In this document: piece by piece, positions 43,505-52,224 of the stretch
Numbering within the stretch: the stretch's first letter is position 1
Layout: each line of letters starts with the position of its first letter
Assembly (NCBI GenBank): GCA_013322215.1
Contig: JAAMEZ010000047.1
Location: forward strand, 62,001-126,000
Direction: 5' to 3'
DNA length: 64,000 nt
DNA from: Martinezella rhizogenes
GTDB lineage: Bacteria > Pseudomonadota > Alphaproteobacteria > Rhizobiales > Rhizobiaceae
Notes under the pieces: generated by a model
What the model was told of the DNA's origin: nothing
What the model saw: only the letters and a program-made list of their open reading frames with translations
Databases searched by the model: none
Made by a program: the position numbers and the translations under genes

Positions 43505-43621
43505 GGCGGTCATCATCCCTCTGTAAAGCTGTCCTGATAGGGCTTTGCACGAAAACATCAGCCGATGTCCACGGTTTCCGTGATGGATTTGAGGTTTAAC
43601 GCAGAAAATCCGGAGGATGAC

Positions 43622-44050
43622 ATGACGAAGGAACTGAAAATCGGCCTTGCGGCCATGCTTCTGCCTGCCGCCTTTCTTCTAGCCACGCCGGCTCTATCGG
43701 CCGAACCGGATGCGGAACGCTTTCAGCTGGAGCGCAGCGGCGATCATTTCATCCGCCTCGATCGGCAGACGGGCGCGATGTCGATCTGCCAGGATCAGGG
43801 CGGCAATCTCGTCTGCCGCATGGCTGCAGATGAGCGCACAGCCTATGACGATGAGCTGGACCGGCTTTCCGACCGCGTGACGAAGCTGGAAAAGACCGTC
43901 GCCTCAAACAAGGGATCGAGCCTGCCCGATGATGCCGAGATCGACCGCACGCTCGGCATCATGCAGAAATTCATGCGCGGCTTCATGGGCATGGCGAAGG
44001 AATTCCAGAACGAGCAGCCGGACGTCAAGCCGCAACCACAGAAGACCTGA
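43622..44050 (+). CDS. Exported hypothetical protein
   Basis: 142 residues. The signal peptide MTKELKIGLAAMLLPAAFLL (then ATPALSA, cleavage about residue 27) is clear. The mature part contains a short LDRQTGAMSICQDQGGNLVC segment with two cysteines, then a charged helix LDRLSDRVTKLEKTVA with heptad spacing. Function unknown. The start at 43622 is fixed by GGAGGATGAC upstream. It stands 140 bases ahead of the S24 regulator gene on the same strand. Confidence 0.78.
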   Translation: MTKELKIGLAAMLLPAAFLLATPALSAEPDAERFQLERSGDHFIRLDRQTGAMSICQDQGGNLVCRMAADERTAYDDELDRLSDRVTKLEKTVASNKGSSLPDDAEIDRTLGIMQKFMRGFMGMAKEFQNEQPDVKPQPQKT

Positions 44051-44189
44051 GGTAGGCAAAAGGCCACGCGACGAAAGCACGGGGATAAAGGACCGTATTC
44101 CTATGCCGGTCTTTACTCGCCAAAATGCCTCGGTTAACGTTTTCTAAAGAGCAGAGCGCCGGGCGAGCCGGCGCGGATACCGAGCGGCG

Positions 44190-44855
44190 ATGCTGTCACA
44201 CGAACAGATATGGGGAGCGATCGACCGGCTTGCCGAGCGGCATGCCCTGACGCCTTCCGGCCTTGCGCGCCGCGCCGGGCTTGATGCTACCTCCTTCAAC
44301 AAATCGAAGCGGCTGAGCCAGGACGGACGTCTGCGCTGGCCTTCCACGGAATCAATCGCCAAGATCCTCGACGCTACGGGTGCCAGCCTGGAGCAGTTCC
44401 TGAGCTTCATCCGGCCAGCCAACCCGCTGGGCGCTACTCCGCCAAACGGGATTTTGCCGGCCGGCAACTCCATACCCCTGATCGGCTTCGCTCAGGCGGG
44501 CGCCGGCGGCTTCTTCGACGATGGCGGGTTTCCAGCCGGTCAGGGCTGGGACATGGTGGAGTTTCCCGTTGCAGCCGGGCAAAGGACCGGCGCCTATGCA
44601 CTTGAGGTGCAGGGCGAAAGCATGTTGCCGCTCTACCGGGACGGCGATATTCTGATCGTCGAGCCAGGTGCTCAGATCAGAAAAAACGACCGTGTCGTTG
44701 TGAAGACCCGCGAGGGCGAAGTCATGGCCAAGGTCCTGCTGCGGCAGAGCGCCAAGTCGATAGAGCTTTTGTCGCTCAACCCTGAACACCCCAATCGCAG
44801 CTTCGATCTTGCGGATGTGGAATGGATTGCCCGGATCATTTGGGCCAGCCAATAG
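44190..44855 (+). CDS. S24-family LexA/CI-like transcriptional regulator
   Basis: 221 residues. An N-terminal helix-turn-helix is followed by an S24 autoprotease domain: nucleophile serine at 144 in GESMLPLYRDGD, lysine at 181 in EVMAKVLL, and a likely Ala-Gly self-cleavage site in FAQAGAGGFF (near 101-104). Such proteins are repressors that inactivate themselves in response to damage signals; this is not LexA itself, whose N-terminal domain differs. A 7-bp GC hairpin (44156-44174) lies just before the start codon. The target genes are unknown; the SNase-like gene follows by 15 bases. Confidence 0.83.
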   Translation: MLSHEQIWGAIDRLAERHALTPSGLARRAGLDATSFNKSKRLSQDGRLRWPSTESIAKILDATGASLEQFLSFIRPANPLGATPPNGILPAGNSIPLIGFAQAGAGGFFDDGGFPAGQGWDMVEFPVAAGQRTGAYALEVQGESMLPLYRDGDILIVEPGAQIRKNDRVVVKTREGEVMAKVLLRQSAKSIELLSLNPEHPNRSFDLADVEWIARIIWASQ

Positions 44856-44870
44856 GAAAGTTTTCTCGTT

Positions 44871-46151
44871 ATGCGTCGTGATATTTGGCTTGCAGGTGTG
44901 GCAGGCGCCATTGTCGGTTCTTGGTTGACCCTCGTCGCGATTCAGCTCGGCGAGCATGGTTTCCACCTACCCCACCGAGGCAGCGACACGACGGCAGAGA
45001 ACAAGCCGACTGCGCCGAGCGAGGCCGCCAAGGCCGACCCCATGCCACCAAAGGCTATCGAGGCACCCAAGCCTGCTGAAACCACAAAGCAGAGCGACGC
45101 GAATTCGGGTCAACCGCAACCGGCAGGCCAGCCGGTAGCGCAGGCCGCCGGCGCGACCACGCAAGCAACGAAGGATAAGGCAACGATCCTAGCCACAGCG
45201 TCCTCTTCGACAAGCAGCTCCGACGGCAGTCCCGAGCTGTCCGCCGCGGCCATGGCAGCGGCTGCAGCGGCGAGTGACGACGACGAGACCAAGGGCGAGG
45301 AAAACAAGACGGCGGCGGCAGAACCGGTGATGCAAGAGGACAACAAGGTTCCAACCGACCCTGCGCGCTCGAACGACGTATCGACGAAGCCGGAGGAAAC
45401 ACAAGCGTCGCCGCCTGCGGCAGACACGGCGAGCAACAAGGACGCTGCCCCGCCCCAAGCCCCGGCCCCGCAGCCAAGCGAAACCACGCCGGACAAGGCG
45501 GCTGCCGCTTCATCGGAGACGGTGTCTGACGACCACACCAAGACCGATCCCGTCTCGGACAACCGGATACCGGCCGACCAGATCGACAGAGAGGCGGCGG
45601 CGGCCGAACATCGAACCCTGCCGCCGGAATCGCCACAGCAGCAGGCTCAGCCGGAGCCTCGGTCCGAACAGGCAGCGATTGATCCCGCATCCAAGCCACA
45701 AGAGCAAACAACAACGATCGAACTCGTCCGCCCCTTCTCGGATCAGGCTGGTATATTGACCATCACCGGCAGGAGCGTGCAGCTCACCGGGATCGTTCCG
45801 ACCGATGTCGACCGAATGTGCACAGGCCCGAGCGGGAAGGACTGGCCCTGCGGCCAGGCCGCACGCACGGCATTCCGCATGTATCTGCGTGGACGCTCGA
45901 TCGATTGCGATGTGCCCGATGCCAACTGGAAAGGCACTGTCAAAGGCGCCTGCCGCTACGTTCGCGTCGATCTCAGCGCCTGGCTCGTTCGTTTCGGCTG
46001 GGCCGATCCGGAACCAGGCTCTCCGCTTGCTGCACTTGTCGACGAGGCCAAGCAGAAGAAGCGCGGCATGTATGGCGACGACCCGCGCAAGAACGGAAAA
46101 TCGACGCTCGGACCGGCTCCGGCCAAGGAAGATCCGCTCAATCCCATCTGA
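44871..46151 (+). CDS. Membrane-anchored SNase-fold protein with disordered linker (degenerate catalytic site)
   Basis: 426 residues. An N-terminal membrane anchor (IWLAGVAGAIVGSWLTLVAI, residues 5-24), then about 250 residues of Ala/Pro/Thr/Glu-rich low-complexity linker, then a staphylococcal-nuclease-like domain near 285-405 (GRSVQLTGIVPTDVDRMC, CGQAARTAFRMYLRGRSIDC, LVRFGWADPE and EAKQKKRGMYG). The usual catalytic residues are not in place: the RLxGIDAPE motif reads QLTGIVPTD and the YGR motif reads WKG. It is probably not an active nuclease and may bind ligand or protein on the periplasmic side. Confidence 0.75.
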   Translation: MRRDIWLAGVAGAIVGSWLTLVAIQLGEHGFHLPHRGSDTTAENKPTAPSEAAKADPMPPKAIEAPKPAETTKQSDANSGQPQPAGQPVAQAAGATTQATKDKATILATASSSTSSSDGSPELSAAAMAAAAAASDDDETKGEENKTAAAEPVMQEDNKVPTDPARSNDVSTKPEETQASPPAADTASNKDAAPPQAPAPQPSETTPDKAAAASSETVSDDHTKTDPVSDNRIPADQIDREAAAAEHRTLPPESPQQQAQPEPRSEQAAIDPASKPQEQTTTIELVRPFSDQAGILTITGRSVQLTGIVPTDVDRMCTGPSGKDWPCGQAARTAFRMYLRGRSIDCDVPDANWKGTVKGACRYVRVDLSAWLVRFGWADPEPGSPLAALVDEAKQKKRGMYGDDPRKNGKSTLGPAPAKEDPLNPI

Positions 46152-46332
46152 CGCCTTGCTTCCGCCACTACAGCGCCGCGCGTCACATATGACGCGCAAA
46201 GATGCGGTAGCACTTTAAATCTGCCGCATGATTTTATCCTTAAATCGATTCCGATTTAAGGAATTATGCAGTAACTTTTGCCATGAGACGCGCGACTTTT
46301 CAGCTTGCCAAATTCAAAGGACTTCGCCTGTC

Positions 46333-46746
46333 ATGAACAAGCCGCTTTCTGCTCACGAGGCCCTGATCTACGTCATGGTGCTGGCCTCGGCCGTTGATCG
46401 CACGATGAACGATCGGGAACTCAGCCGTATCGGAGAGCTCATTCACGCCCTGCCGGTCTTCAAGGGGTTCGACGACGAGAAGCTGATTTCAGTCTCCCGC
46501 GATTGCGCGAAGCTTCTTTCGAACAATGAGGGATTGGACATCGTGCTCGAAACCGTGCGCGACACGCTTCCCGCCCGTCTCTACGACACGGCCTATGCGC
46601 TGGCCGTTGAAGTCGCTTCGGCCGATCTCTCGGTGAAGGCCGAGGAACTACGCCTGCTCAGCCTGCTTCGCGACCGTCTTGGCCTCGACAAGCTGACCTG
46701 CGCCGCCATCGAGCGCAGCGCGATCGCCCGCTACCGCAAGGCCTGA
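46333..46746 (+). CDS. TerB-like protein
   Basis: 137 residues, all helical, beginning MNKPLSAHEALIYVMVLASA. The pattern VMVLASAVDRTMNDRELSRI and AVEVASADLSVKAEELRLLS is that of the TerB/DjlA-like domain, where pairs of acidic residues may bind metal. No tellurite-resistance partners are adjacent, so resistance is not implied. The start at 46333 is the ATG that begins the domain; the longer frame upstream has no such sequence. It is convergent with the binding-protein gene, separated by the composite repeat. Confidence 0.78.
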   Translation: MNKPLSAHEALIYVMVLASAVDRTMNDRELSRIGELIHALPVFKGFDDEKLISVSRDCAKLLSNNEGLDIVLETVRDTLPARLYDTAYALAVEVASADLSVKAEELRLLSLLRDRLGLDKLTCAAIERSAIARYRKA

Positions 46747-46751
46747 CTAGA

Positions 46752-46854
46752 GCAATTCCGAACGGAAAAGCGCGCAGCGGATTTACGTCCGGAATTGCGA
46801 GAAAACGAAGAGCTAGAGCGGTTCAGAGAACCTGTCAAAAGCTGAACCGCTCTA
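46752..46854. repeat. Composite two-hairpin repeat, copy 2; probable bidirectional terminator
   Basis: Hairpin A pairs GCAATTCCG (46752-46760) with CGGAATTGC (46790-46798), perfect over 9 bp. Hairpin B pairs TAGAGCGGTTCAG (46814-46826) with CTGAACCGCTCTA (46842-46854), perfect over 13 bp with a 15-base loop. The same A-B order is seen at 5504-5606. It fills the gap between two convergent genes, where the strong hairpin B would act as a terminator for both. Confidence 0.75.
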
Positions 46855-47727
46855 ATACAGCCCGTAAGGGAAATAGCGCAGATAGATTTCCTGCAGCCTG
46901 CCGTCGCGCGACAGCGTGGCAAGCGCGTGGTTGATAGCGGCCGTCAGATCGGCATCCTGCTGGCGCAGCATGATGGTCATGCCTTCGCCGAGAAATTGCT
47001 GCGACAGGTAGGGACCATCAAACAGAGCGCAGCATTTTTCCGCCGCCGGCGACGAGACCCAGAAGGAAAGCTGCAGCCCATCGGCAAATGCCGCATCGAC
47101 CTTGCCGTCCTTGACGGCGGCCAGAAGCGCATCCTTGTCATCGAACGGCACCGGCTTGATCGCCGGGAAGAAGGCCGTCAGCATCGCCTCATGCACCGTG
47201 CCCTTGACAACGCCGACCGGATGGCCCGAGAGCGCGGCGGCTGTCGTACCGCTAATCGATACCTTGAGATTGCGCACGAAGCGGGCCGGCAACATCAGAA
47301 AAGGCCGCGAAAAGGCGAAGGTCTTGCGCAGTTCGGGCGTAACAGCAACGCCAGCGATGACGGCATCGCCTTGCGAAGCGGCAAGCGCGCCCTGCAATTC
47401 GCCGAAGGGCAAGGCCTGGATCTGGCATTTGTCGGATATTGCGAGCTCGTCGCAGATCTTGCGCGCCAGCTCGACATGGAAGCCGGTGAGCTTGCCGTTC
47501 TGATCGAGAAAGTTGAAGGGCGGAAAATCGATCGACGTCAGGAACCGCAACCTGACCAGCGAGGAGAGATCAGGCTTCGGCAGGCGCTCGCGCGCATCGA
47601 AGAGGATCGGCAGGTTCTGCGGCTTCGTTTCCTCGGCGGCAAGCGGCCAGGCGCAGTAGGTGACGATCAATGCCGCACGCGCCAGGAGCCGGGCGACTGA
47701 TATCATCGACGAAAGGCAAGCACGCAT
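46852..47727 (-). CDS. Periplasmic amino-acid-binding-like protein (SBP_bac_3)
   Basis: 291 residues. A signal peptide MRACLSSMISVARLLARAAL followed by IVTYCAWPLAAEE leads into a bacterial extracellular solute-binding family 3 domain: LRFLTSIDFPPFNFLDQNGK, LTGFHVELARKICDEL and GDAVIAGVAVTPELRKTFAFS. It resembles polar-amino-acid-binding proteins, but there are no permease or ATPase genes beside it, so it may be an orphan receptor-like protein. Start at 47727 preferred: it gives the signal peptide and has GGAGG upstream; a GTG 45 bases earlier is the alternative. Confidence 0.8.
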   Translation of the reverse strand: MRACLSSMISVARLLARAALIVTYCAWPLAAEETKPQNLPILFDARERLPKPDLSSLVRLRFLTSIDFPPFNFLDQNGKLTGFHVELARKICDELAISDKCQIQALPFGELQGALAASQGDAVIAGVAVTPELRKTFAFSRPFLMLPARFVRNLKVSISGTTAAALSGHPVGVVKGTVHEAMLTAFFPAIKPVPFDDKDALLAAVKDGKVDAAFADGLQLSFWVSSPAAEKCCALFDGPYLSQQFLGEGMTIMLRQQDADLTAAINHALATLSRDGRLQEIYLRYFPYGLY

Positions 47728-48155
47728 GGTCTTGATCCGGCCTCCGGTCGTGGATGCACATTTCTGGTTCACGAATCCGATGTAGCAGAGTCACGCCGCA
47801 GGGGGAATATCGCGCCGCGCAATGGCGGCGGTCGCGGCTGCAGGATGAATGGCGGAGATCGACCGCATCGGCCAGTTGTACAGTTTTGAACATGTGCAAA
47901 ATTAATGGGGGAATTCCACCCTGCAGTCTCCGCCGTTAGCAGTCGATTAAGCTCTGTTGATTGTACTCGTCGCCATCGACGACATCGGCTCCAAGGCCGA
48001 TCGCATGATGCAGGTCGTCTGGACCTTCTTGGCAAGGTATCACGCAAATTCGGCTTCACCCGTACCCATCAGGCAGCGCCCCTCCCCATCCAAGACCGGC
48101 GAGCGGGTTCCTAGCCTCGTTCTGAATAAGGCACGGCATTCGCAGGCGGACAGCC
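47728..48155. other. Intergenic region between binding protein and chemoreceptor
   Basis: About 430 bases between two divergent genes. I see no gene, tRNA or convincing promoter here. Short open frames exist but carry no ribosome site and no recognisable similarity. Confidence 0.5.
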
Positions 48156-50168
48156 ATGTTCAGGAACCTGAAAATCAAAACCAAGATGCTCGCCGTGATC
48201 CTGTTTCTCGGCATCATTTCCTTTGTCGGCCTGCTGCTGATCGTCAGCGAATTCCACAAGGCGGATCGGGCCTACAGCGACTTCCTCGATCATGAAGCCA
48301 TCGCGGCGAGCGAAGCTGCGCGCGCGAGTGCTGCCTCTCTTGCTTCCGTGCTGCAGGCAAGCCTGATGCTGAATTTCGATCCCGGCAGCGACGCCTTCAA
48401 GGCGGTTGCCGCCGGCAACAGCTATTTCGGCGAATCCAAGCAACGGCTATCCCATGCGGAAAATCTCGTTCCCACGGCAAAGCAATCGATCGATGAAATT
48501 CTTGCTCGTCTCGACGAAGTGCAAGGGCTCACCGAGAAGGCCATCGACCAGCGCAAGAATGGCGACCTGAAGGGCGCCGAAGCGACCCTGATCCTGGTCA
48601 ACCAAAAACTCCCCAAGCTCATTGCCAGCATACAAGCCAACGACGATGCGCTGACAAACCGGATGAATGACGGAGCCGACGCCCTGTCGGTCCATCTCAA
48701 CCGTTCGGTCAACTTCATGCTCATCGCCCTCGGCGGTCTGATCGTGCTCGCCATCCTCTTCGGCATGTATGTCGCACAAAAAGGCATCGCCGCACCGCTA
48801 ATGCGGCTGCATCAGCGCATGACGACGCTTGCGCATGGCGACACGGCAAGCGAGATCGAAGGCCACGAGCGTGATGACGAGATCGGCCAGATGGCATCCG
48901 CCGTCGCCGTACTCCGTGACAATGCCGTCGAGCGGTCCCGCCTCGAGGCACAGGCGGAGGCGGATCGTACCCTCAGCGACAGCGAGCGGACACAGCGCGA
49001 GACAAGGCAGGCGGCCGAGGCGGCACAGCTTCAGCAGGCCGTTCAGGCTGTGGCCGACGGCTTGAAGCGCCTTGCGGACGGCGATCTCGTTACGCAGATC
49101 GACGTCCAGTTCGTTGCGCATCTCGATCAGTTGCGGCAGGATTTCAACAACTCGCTCAGCAGGCTCAACGGAACCATGCAGGCCGTCGGCTCCAACGCCC
49201 GCGCCATCAGCGCAGGTGCGGAGGAAATCCGCTCGGCAGCCGACGAGCTTTCCAAGCGCACCGAGCAGGAGGCCGCTTCTGTCGAGGAAACCGCCGCCGC
49301 CCTGGAACAAATCACCACCACCGTCAAAGACGCCGCCAAGCGCACGCAGGAGGCAAGCCAGCTTGCCGCCCATACCCGCAGCGACGCCGAACGCTCCGGC
49401 GAGATCGTCCGCAATGCTATCGGAGCCATGCAGCAGATCGAGAAATCCTCGGACGAGATCGGCAATATTATCGGCGTCATCGACGATATCGCCTTCCAGA
49501 CCAATCTTCTGGCGCTGAATGCCGGTGTCGAGGCTGCGCGAGCCGGAGATGCCGGCAAGGGCTTTGCCGTCGTCGCCCAGGAAGTGCGCGAACTTGCCCA
49601 GCGCTCCGCCAATGCCGCCAAGGAAATCAAGGCTCTGATCGCCACCTCCGAAACGCATGTCCGTGCCGGCGTCAGCCTGGTCAGCGAAACCGGCAAGGCG
49701 CTCGATGCCATCGTCTCGGGCGTACAAGAAATCAACCGGCATGTGCATGCGATCGCCGAAGCTTCTCGCGAGCAGTCGGCTGGCCTGCAGGAGATCAATA
49801 CGGCCGTCAACACCATGGATCACGGCACGCAGCAGAATGCCGCCATGGTCGAGCAGAGCACAGCTGCAAGCCACAGCCTGGCGACGGAAGCTGCTTCCCT
49901 ATCCAACCTGCTTGCTCGGTTTCGCACGGATGGCGGCGATGCCATGCGCATCTCTACGAAACCTGTCGCCAGCTCAGTGCCGAGGCCGGCACCTCGACCG
50001 GTAGCCCCGCCGGTTGCAGCTCCGCGTATCCGGGCCGTCGATGATGCCAAGGTGCGACCAGCCGCTTCTCCGGCGCGCGCGCTCGGTCAGAAGCTGTTGA
50101 GCGCTTTCGGCGCGACATCAGCGTCAGCGACGACAACGAGCAAGGATGCGGACTGGACGGAATTCTAA
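48156..50168 (+). CDS. Methyl-accepting chemotaxis protein
   Basis: 670 residues. Membrane helix 1 is near residues 11-31 (MLAVILFLGIISFVGLLLIV), a periplasmic four-helix-type ligand domain spans about 32-185, helix 2 (FMLIALGGLIVLAILFGMYV) about 187-206, then a HAMP domain and the cytoplasmic signalling hairpin, whose tip includes IGVIDDIAFQTNLLALNAGVEAARAGDAG near 445-473. The C-terminus ends DWTEF, fitting the xWxxF pentapeptide that tethers CheR and CheB. The sensed ligand is unknown; the periplasmic domain resembles no class that I can name. Confidence 0.92.
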   Translation: MFRNLKIKTKMLAVILFLGIISFVGLLLIVSEFHKADRAYSDFLDHEAIAASEAARASAASLASVLQASLMLNFDPGSDAFKAVAAGNSYFGESKQRLSHAENLVPTAKQSIDEILARLDEVQGLTEKAIDQRKNGDLKGAEATLILVNQKLPKLIASIQANDDALTNRMNDGADALSVHLNRSVNFMLIALGGLIVLAILFGMYVAQKGIAAPLMRLHQRMTTLAHGDTASEIEGHERDDEIGQMASAVAVLRDNAVERSRLEAQAEADRTLSDSERTQRETRQAAEAAQLQQAVQAVADGLKRLADGDLVTQIDVQFVAHLDQLRQDFNNSLSRLNGTMQAVGSNARAISAGAEEIRSAADELSKRTEQEAASVEETAAALEQITTTVKDAAKRTQEASQLAAHTRSDAERSGEIVRNAIGAMQQIEKSSDEIGNIIGVIDDIAFQTNLLALNAGVEAARAGDAGKGFAVVAQEVRELAQRSANAAKEIKALIATSETHVRAGVSLVSETGKALDAIVSGVQEINRHVHAIAEASREQSAGLQEINTAVNTMDHGTQQNAAMVEQSTAASHSLATEAASLSNLLARFRTDGGDAMRISTKPVASSVPRPAPRPVAPPVAAPRIRAVDDAKVRPAASPARALGQKLLSAFGATSASATTTSKDADWTEF

Positions 50169-50201
50169 GGTCCGGCCGGCGCGATTACGGCGATCGACCT
50201 G

Positions 50202-50777
50202 CTATTTTCTCGGGAGGGCGAGCAGCCCGACATTACCGGACTTGTTGCCTTCAGCTTCTCCGCGCCGCTTCAATAGCCTTGCCGGAGCGCCGACATAGAT
50301 GCCGTAGGGCTTGGTCCGGCCCTTTACGACGGCATTCGCACCGATGACGCATCCTTTGGAAATATGGGCGCCGCCGAGAATCTTGGCGCCTGCTCCGATC
50401 CAGACATCGTCTTCGATGACGATGGGTTTCTTCGTAACGCCCTGAAGACGAATTGGGCGGGAGACATCATCGAAATTGTGATCGAAGGAGACGATCATCG
50501 CATGCGCGGCGATACGCACATCATTGCCTATGACAATCCCGCCGCGGCCCAGCAGAATACTGTAGTCGTTGAAGGAGACGTGATTACCGACCTCGATGCT
50601 GCCTTCCTGTGCGTCGATGATGACCCCTTGGCGGAAATGCACCCTCTCACCGATGCGAACGTCGCCGCGCCTCCAGATGATCTTGGTGCCGAGAGGTACT
50701 TTCGTGCTGCGGGCAATCTTCAGCACACCGCTTCGAAAGAGCGCTCTCAATCTGTAAAGCCATGCAATTCCACGCAT
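50202..50777 (-). CDS. Left-handed beta-helix acyltransferase (hexapeptide repeat)
   Basis: 191 residues with hexapeptide repeats visible as IGERVHF, IDAQEGSIEVGNHVSFND, IGNDVRIAAHAMI, IEDDVWIGAGAKI, ISKGCVIGANAVVKG, ending in VGAPARLLKRRG. This is the WbbJ/maltose-acetyltransferase-type left-handed parallel beta-helix; the histidine in the extended loop SFDHNFDD is the likely catalytic residue. Such enzymes acetylate sugars of surface polysaccharides. No polysaccharide cluster adjoins, so the acceptor is unknown. Confidence 0.82.
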   Translation of the reverse strand: MRGIAWLYRLRALFRSGVLKIARSTKVPLGTKIIWRRGDVRIGERVHFRQGVIIDAQEGSIEVGNHVSFNDYSILLGRGGIVIGNDVRIAAHAMIVSFDHNFDDVSRPIRLQGVTKKPIVIEDDVWIGAGAKILGGAHISKGCVIGANAVVKGRTKPYGIYVGAPARLLKRRGEAEGNKSGNVGLLALPRK

Positions 50778-50896
50778 TCCGACACTCCTGACAAGGGGCG
50801 CCTGTTTTTACATGCTTGTCTGGCACCCACCTGAATGCGCTACTAGATGGCGATGCGGCCGCGCGGTCACAAGTGCTGATCGTCTCCTTGCATCGT

Positions 50897-52123
50897 TCAG
50901 CTACGTGCGGCAAGGCCGGTGATCAATGCAATCACGCCAAAGCCCGCAGCCCCTGCGCAGACGGCAACCCAGCCGCCGAAATCCCATGCCGTGCCGGCAA
51001 GCGCCGATCCAAGAGCTCCGCCGAGAAAGAAGATGCCAACGAACAGGCCATTGATGCGCCCGCGAGCCTCCGGCTTCAGGAGATTGACGGCACGGCGACC
51101 CAGGGTCTGGTCTCCGGTGACACCGACGTCGAGCAGGATGGCGCTGACGCCCAGAAGGATCAGCAGGGCCATAGAGTCGCCCGACCGTATTCCCCCCACC
51201 CAGGCGGCCAGCGCCATGGCGGCAAGCACGATCAGATGCGAGGCCAATGTCGCCCTCCGTGTCCAGCCCCTGTCGCCCATTCGGCCGAAGACAGAGGTCG
51301 CCGCAGCGCCACCGGCACCCACAAGGGCAAACAGCGCGATGCCGGACTGGCCGAGCAAGAATGGCGGCTGCGCCAGACGCAGAGCGACGGAAGTCCAGAA
51401 CAGGCTGAAGCTCGCCATCATCAGCGCAGCCGTGAAGGCACGCAGCCGCAGCACCGGTTCCTCCCGCAAGAGTTCGAAGAGCGAACCGATCAGGGCTGCA
51501 TAACTCGCGCTGACCAAAGGGCGCCGCTCCGGCAGGCGCAGGGCGAGCACAGCGGCGAGCAGCGCAAGCGTCGCGGCACTCATGGCATAGAAACTTCTCC
51601 AGCCCCAGAAATCGGCAATCAGGCTCGCCAGCGGGCGTGAGACAAGAATGCCGACCATGACGCCGCTCATGACATTGCCGATCACCCGGCCGCGATGTTC
51701 TGGCGGTGCCATCGCCGCCGCGATCGGCACGAGGATCTGGATGGCGGAGCAGGCCGCTCCCAGCAGGAAGAGGAAAATCAGCAGGCTCCAGCCCGTCGGC
51801 GCGAAGGCGGCGGCAACAGCCATGACCAGAGCCGAGAGGAGCATGCGCAGCACCAGCTGCCGGTTTTCCATGAGATCCGCCAGCGGCACCAGAAAGAACA
51901 GACCAGCGGCATAGCCAAGCAGCGAAGCCATGGCCACCAGGCCGGCGCCGCTTTCGGAAAAGCCGAGCGACGGGCCGATAATGCCCACCAGCGTCTGCGG
52001 CGCGAAGAGGTTGATGATGATGACGCCAGTGGCGATGGCGAACAACAAGGTCGAAGGAGCGACCGCAGCCGTCGAAACATCTTCCTCCGGCTCACTCGTC
52101 ATGCATTCGGGGACTTGCGACAT
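50897..52123 (-). CDS. MFS transporter
   Basis: 408 residues, twelve hydrophobic segments. Helix 1 is LLFAIATGVIIINLFAPQTL, the MFS loop motif is PLADLMENRQLVLRMLLSAL and the second-half loop is GRMGDRGWTRRATLASHL. It is an inner-membrane drug- or metabolite-exporter-like protein without a known substrate. It is divergent from a LysR gene with 101 bases between starts and a perfect 19-bp palindrome in the gap. Confidence 0.83.
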   Translation of the reverse strand: MSQVPECMTSEPEEDVSTAAVAPSTLLFAIATGVIIINLFAPQTLVGIIGPSLGFSESGAGLVAMASLLGYAAGLFFLVPLADLMENRQLVLRMLLSALVMAVAAAFAPTGWSLLIFLFLLGAACSAIQILVPIAAAMAPPEHRGRVIGNVMSGVMVGILVSRPLASLIADFWGWRSFYAMSAATLALLAAVLALRLPERRPLVSASYAALIGSLFELLREEPVLRLRAFTAALMMASFSLFWTSVALRLAQPPFLLGQSGIALFALVGAGGAAATSVFGRMGDRGWTRRATLASHLIVLAAMALAAWVGGIRSGDSMALLILLGVSAILLDVGVTGDQTLGRRAVNLLKPEARGRINGLFVGIFFLGGALGSALAGTAWDFGGWVAVCAGAAGFGVIALITGLAARS

Positions 52124-52170
52124 GATCTCTCCAATAATTTCTGATAATAAAGATAGCCATGTTTATCGCT

Positions 52171-52189
52171 TTGCCGCATAATGCGGCAA
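52171..52189. promoter_or_regulatory. Perfect 19-bp palindrome between MFS and lysR genes (candidate operator)
   Basis: TTGCCGCAT-A-ATGCGGCAA: 9-bp arms around a single A, 36 bases upstream of the LysR start and 48 upstream of the MFS start. It contains the T-N11-A form usual for LysR sites and is the natural candidate for control of both genes. Confidence 0.6.
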
Positions 52190-52224
52190 TTGAAATGAAC
52201 TAATAATGATTATGCGAGTTCAGC

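Noticed and set aside
46333..46746. Tellurite-resistance locus
   Set aside because: Only one TerB-like gene; no terA, terC, terD or terE type genes nearby.
44190..46746. Prophage remnant, suggested by the CI-like S24 repressor
   Set aside because: No integrase, phage structural gene or attachment repeat is seen around it, and the neighbours look chromosomal.
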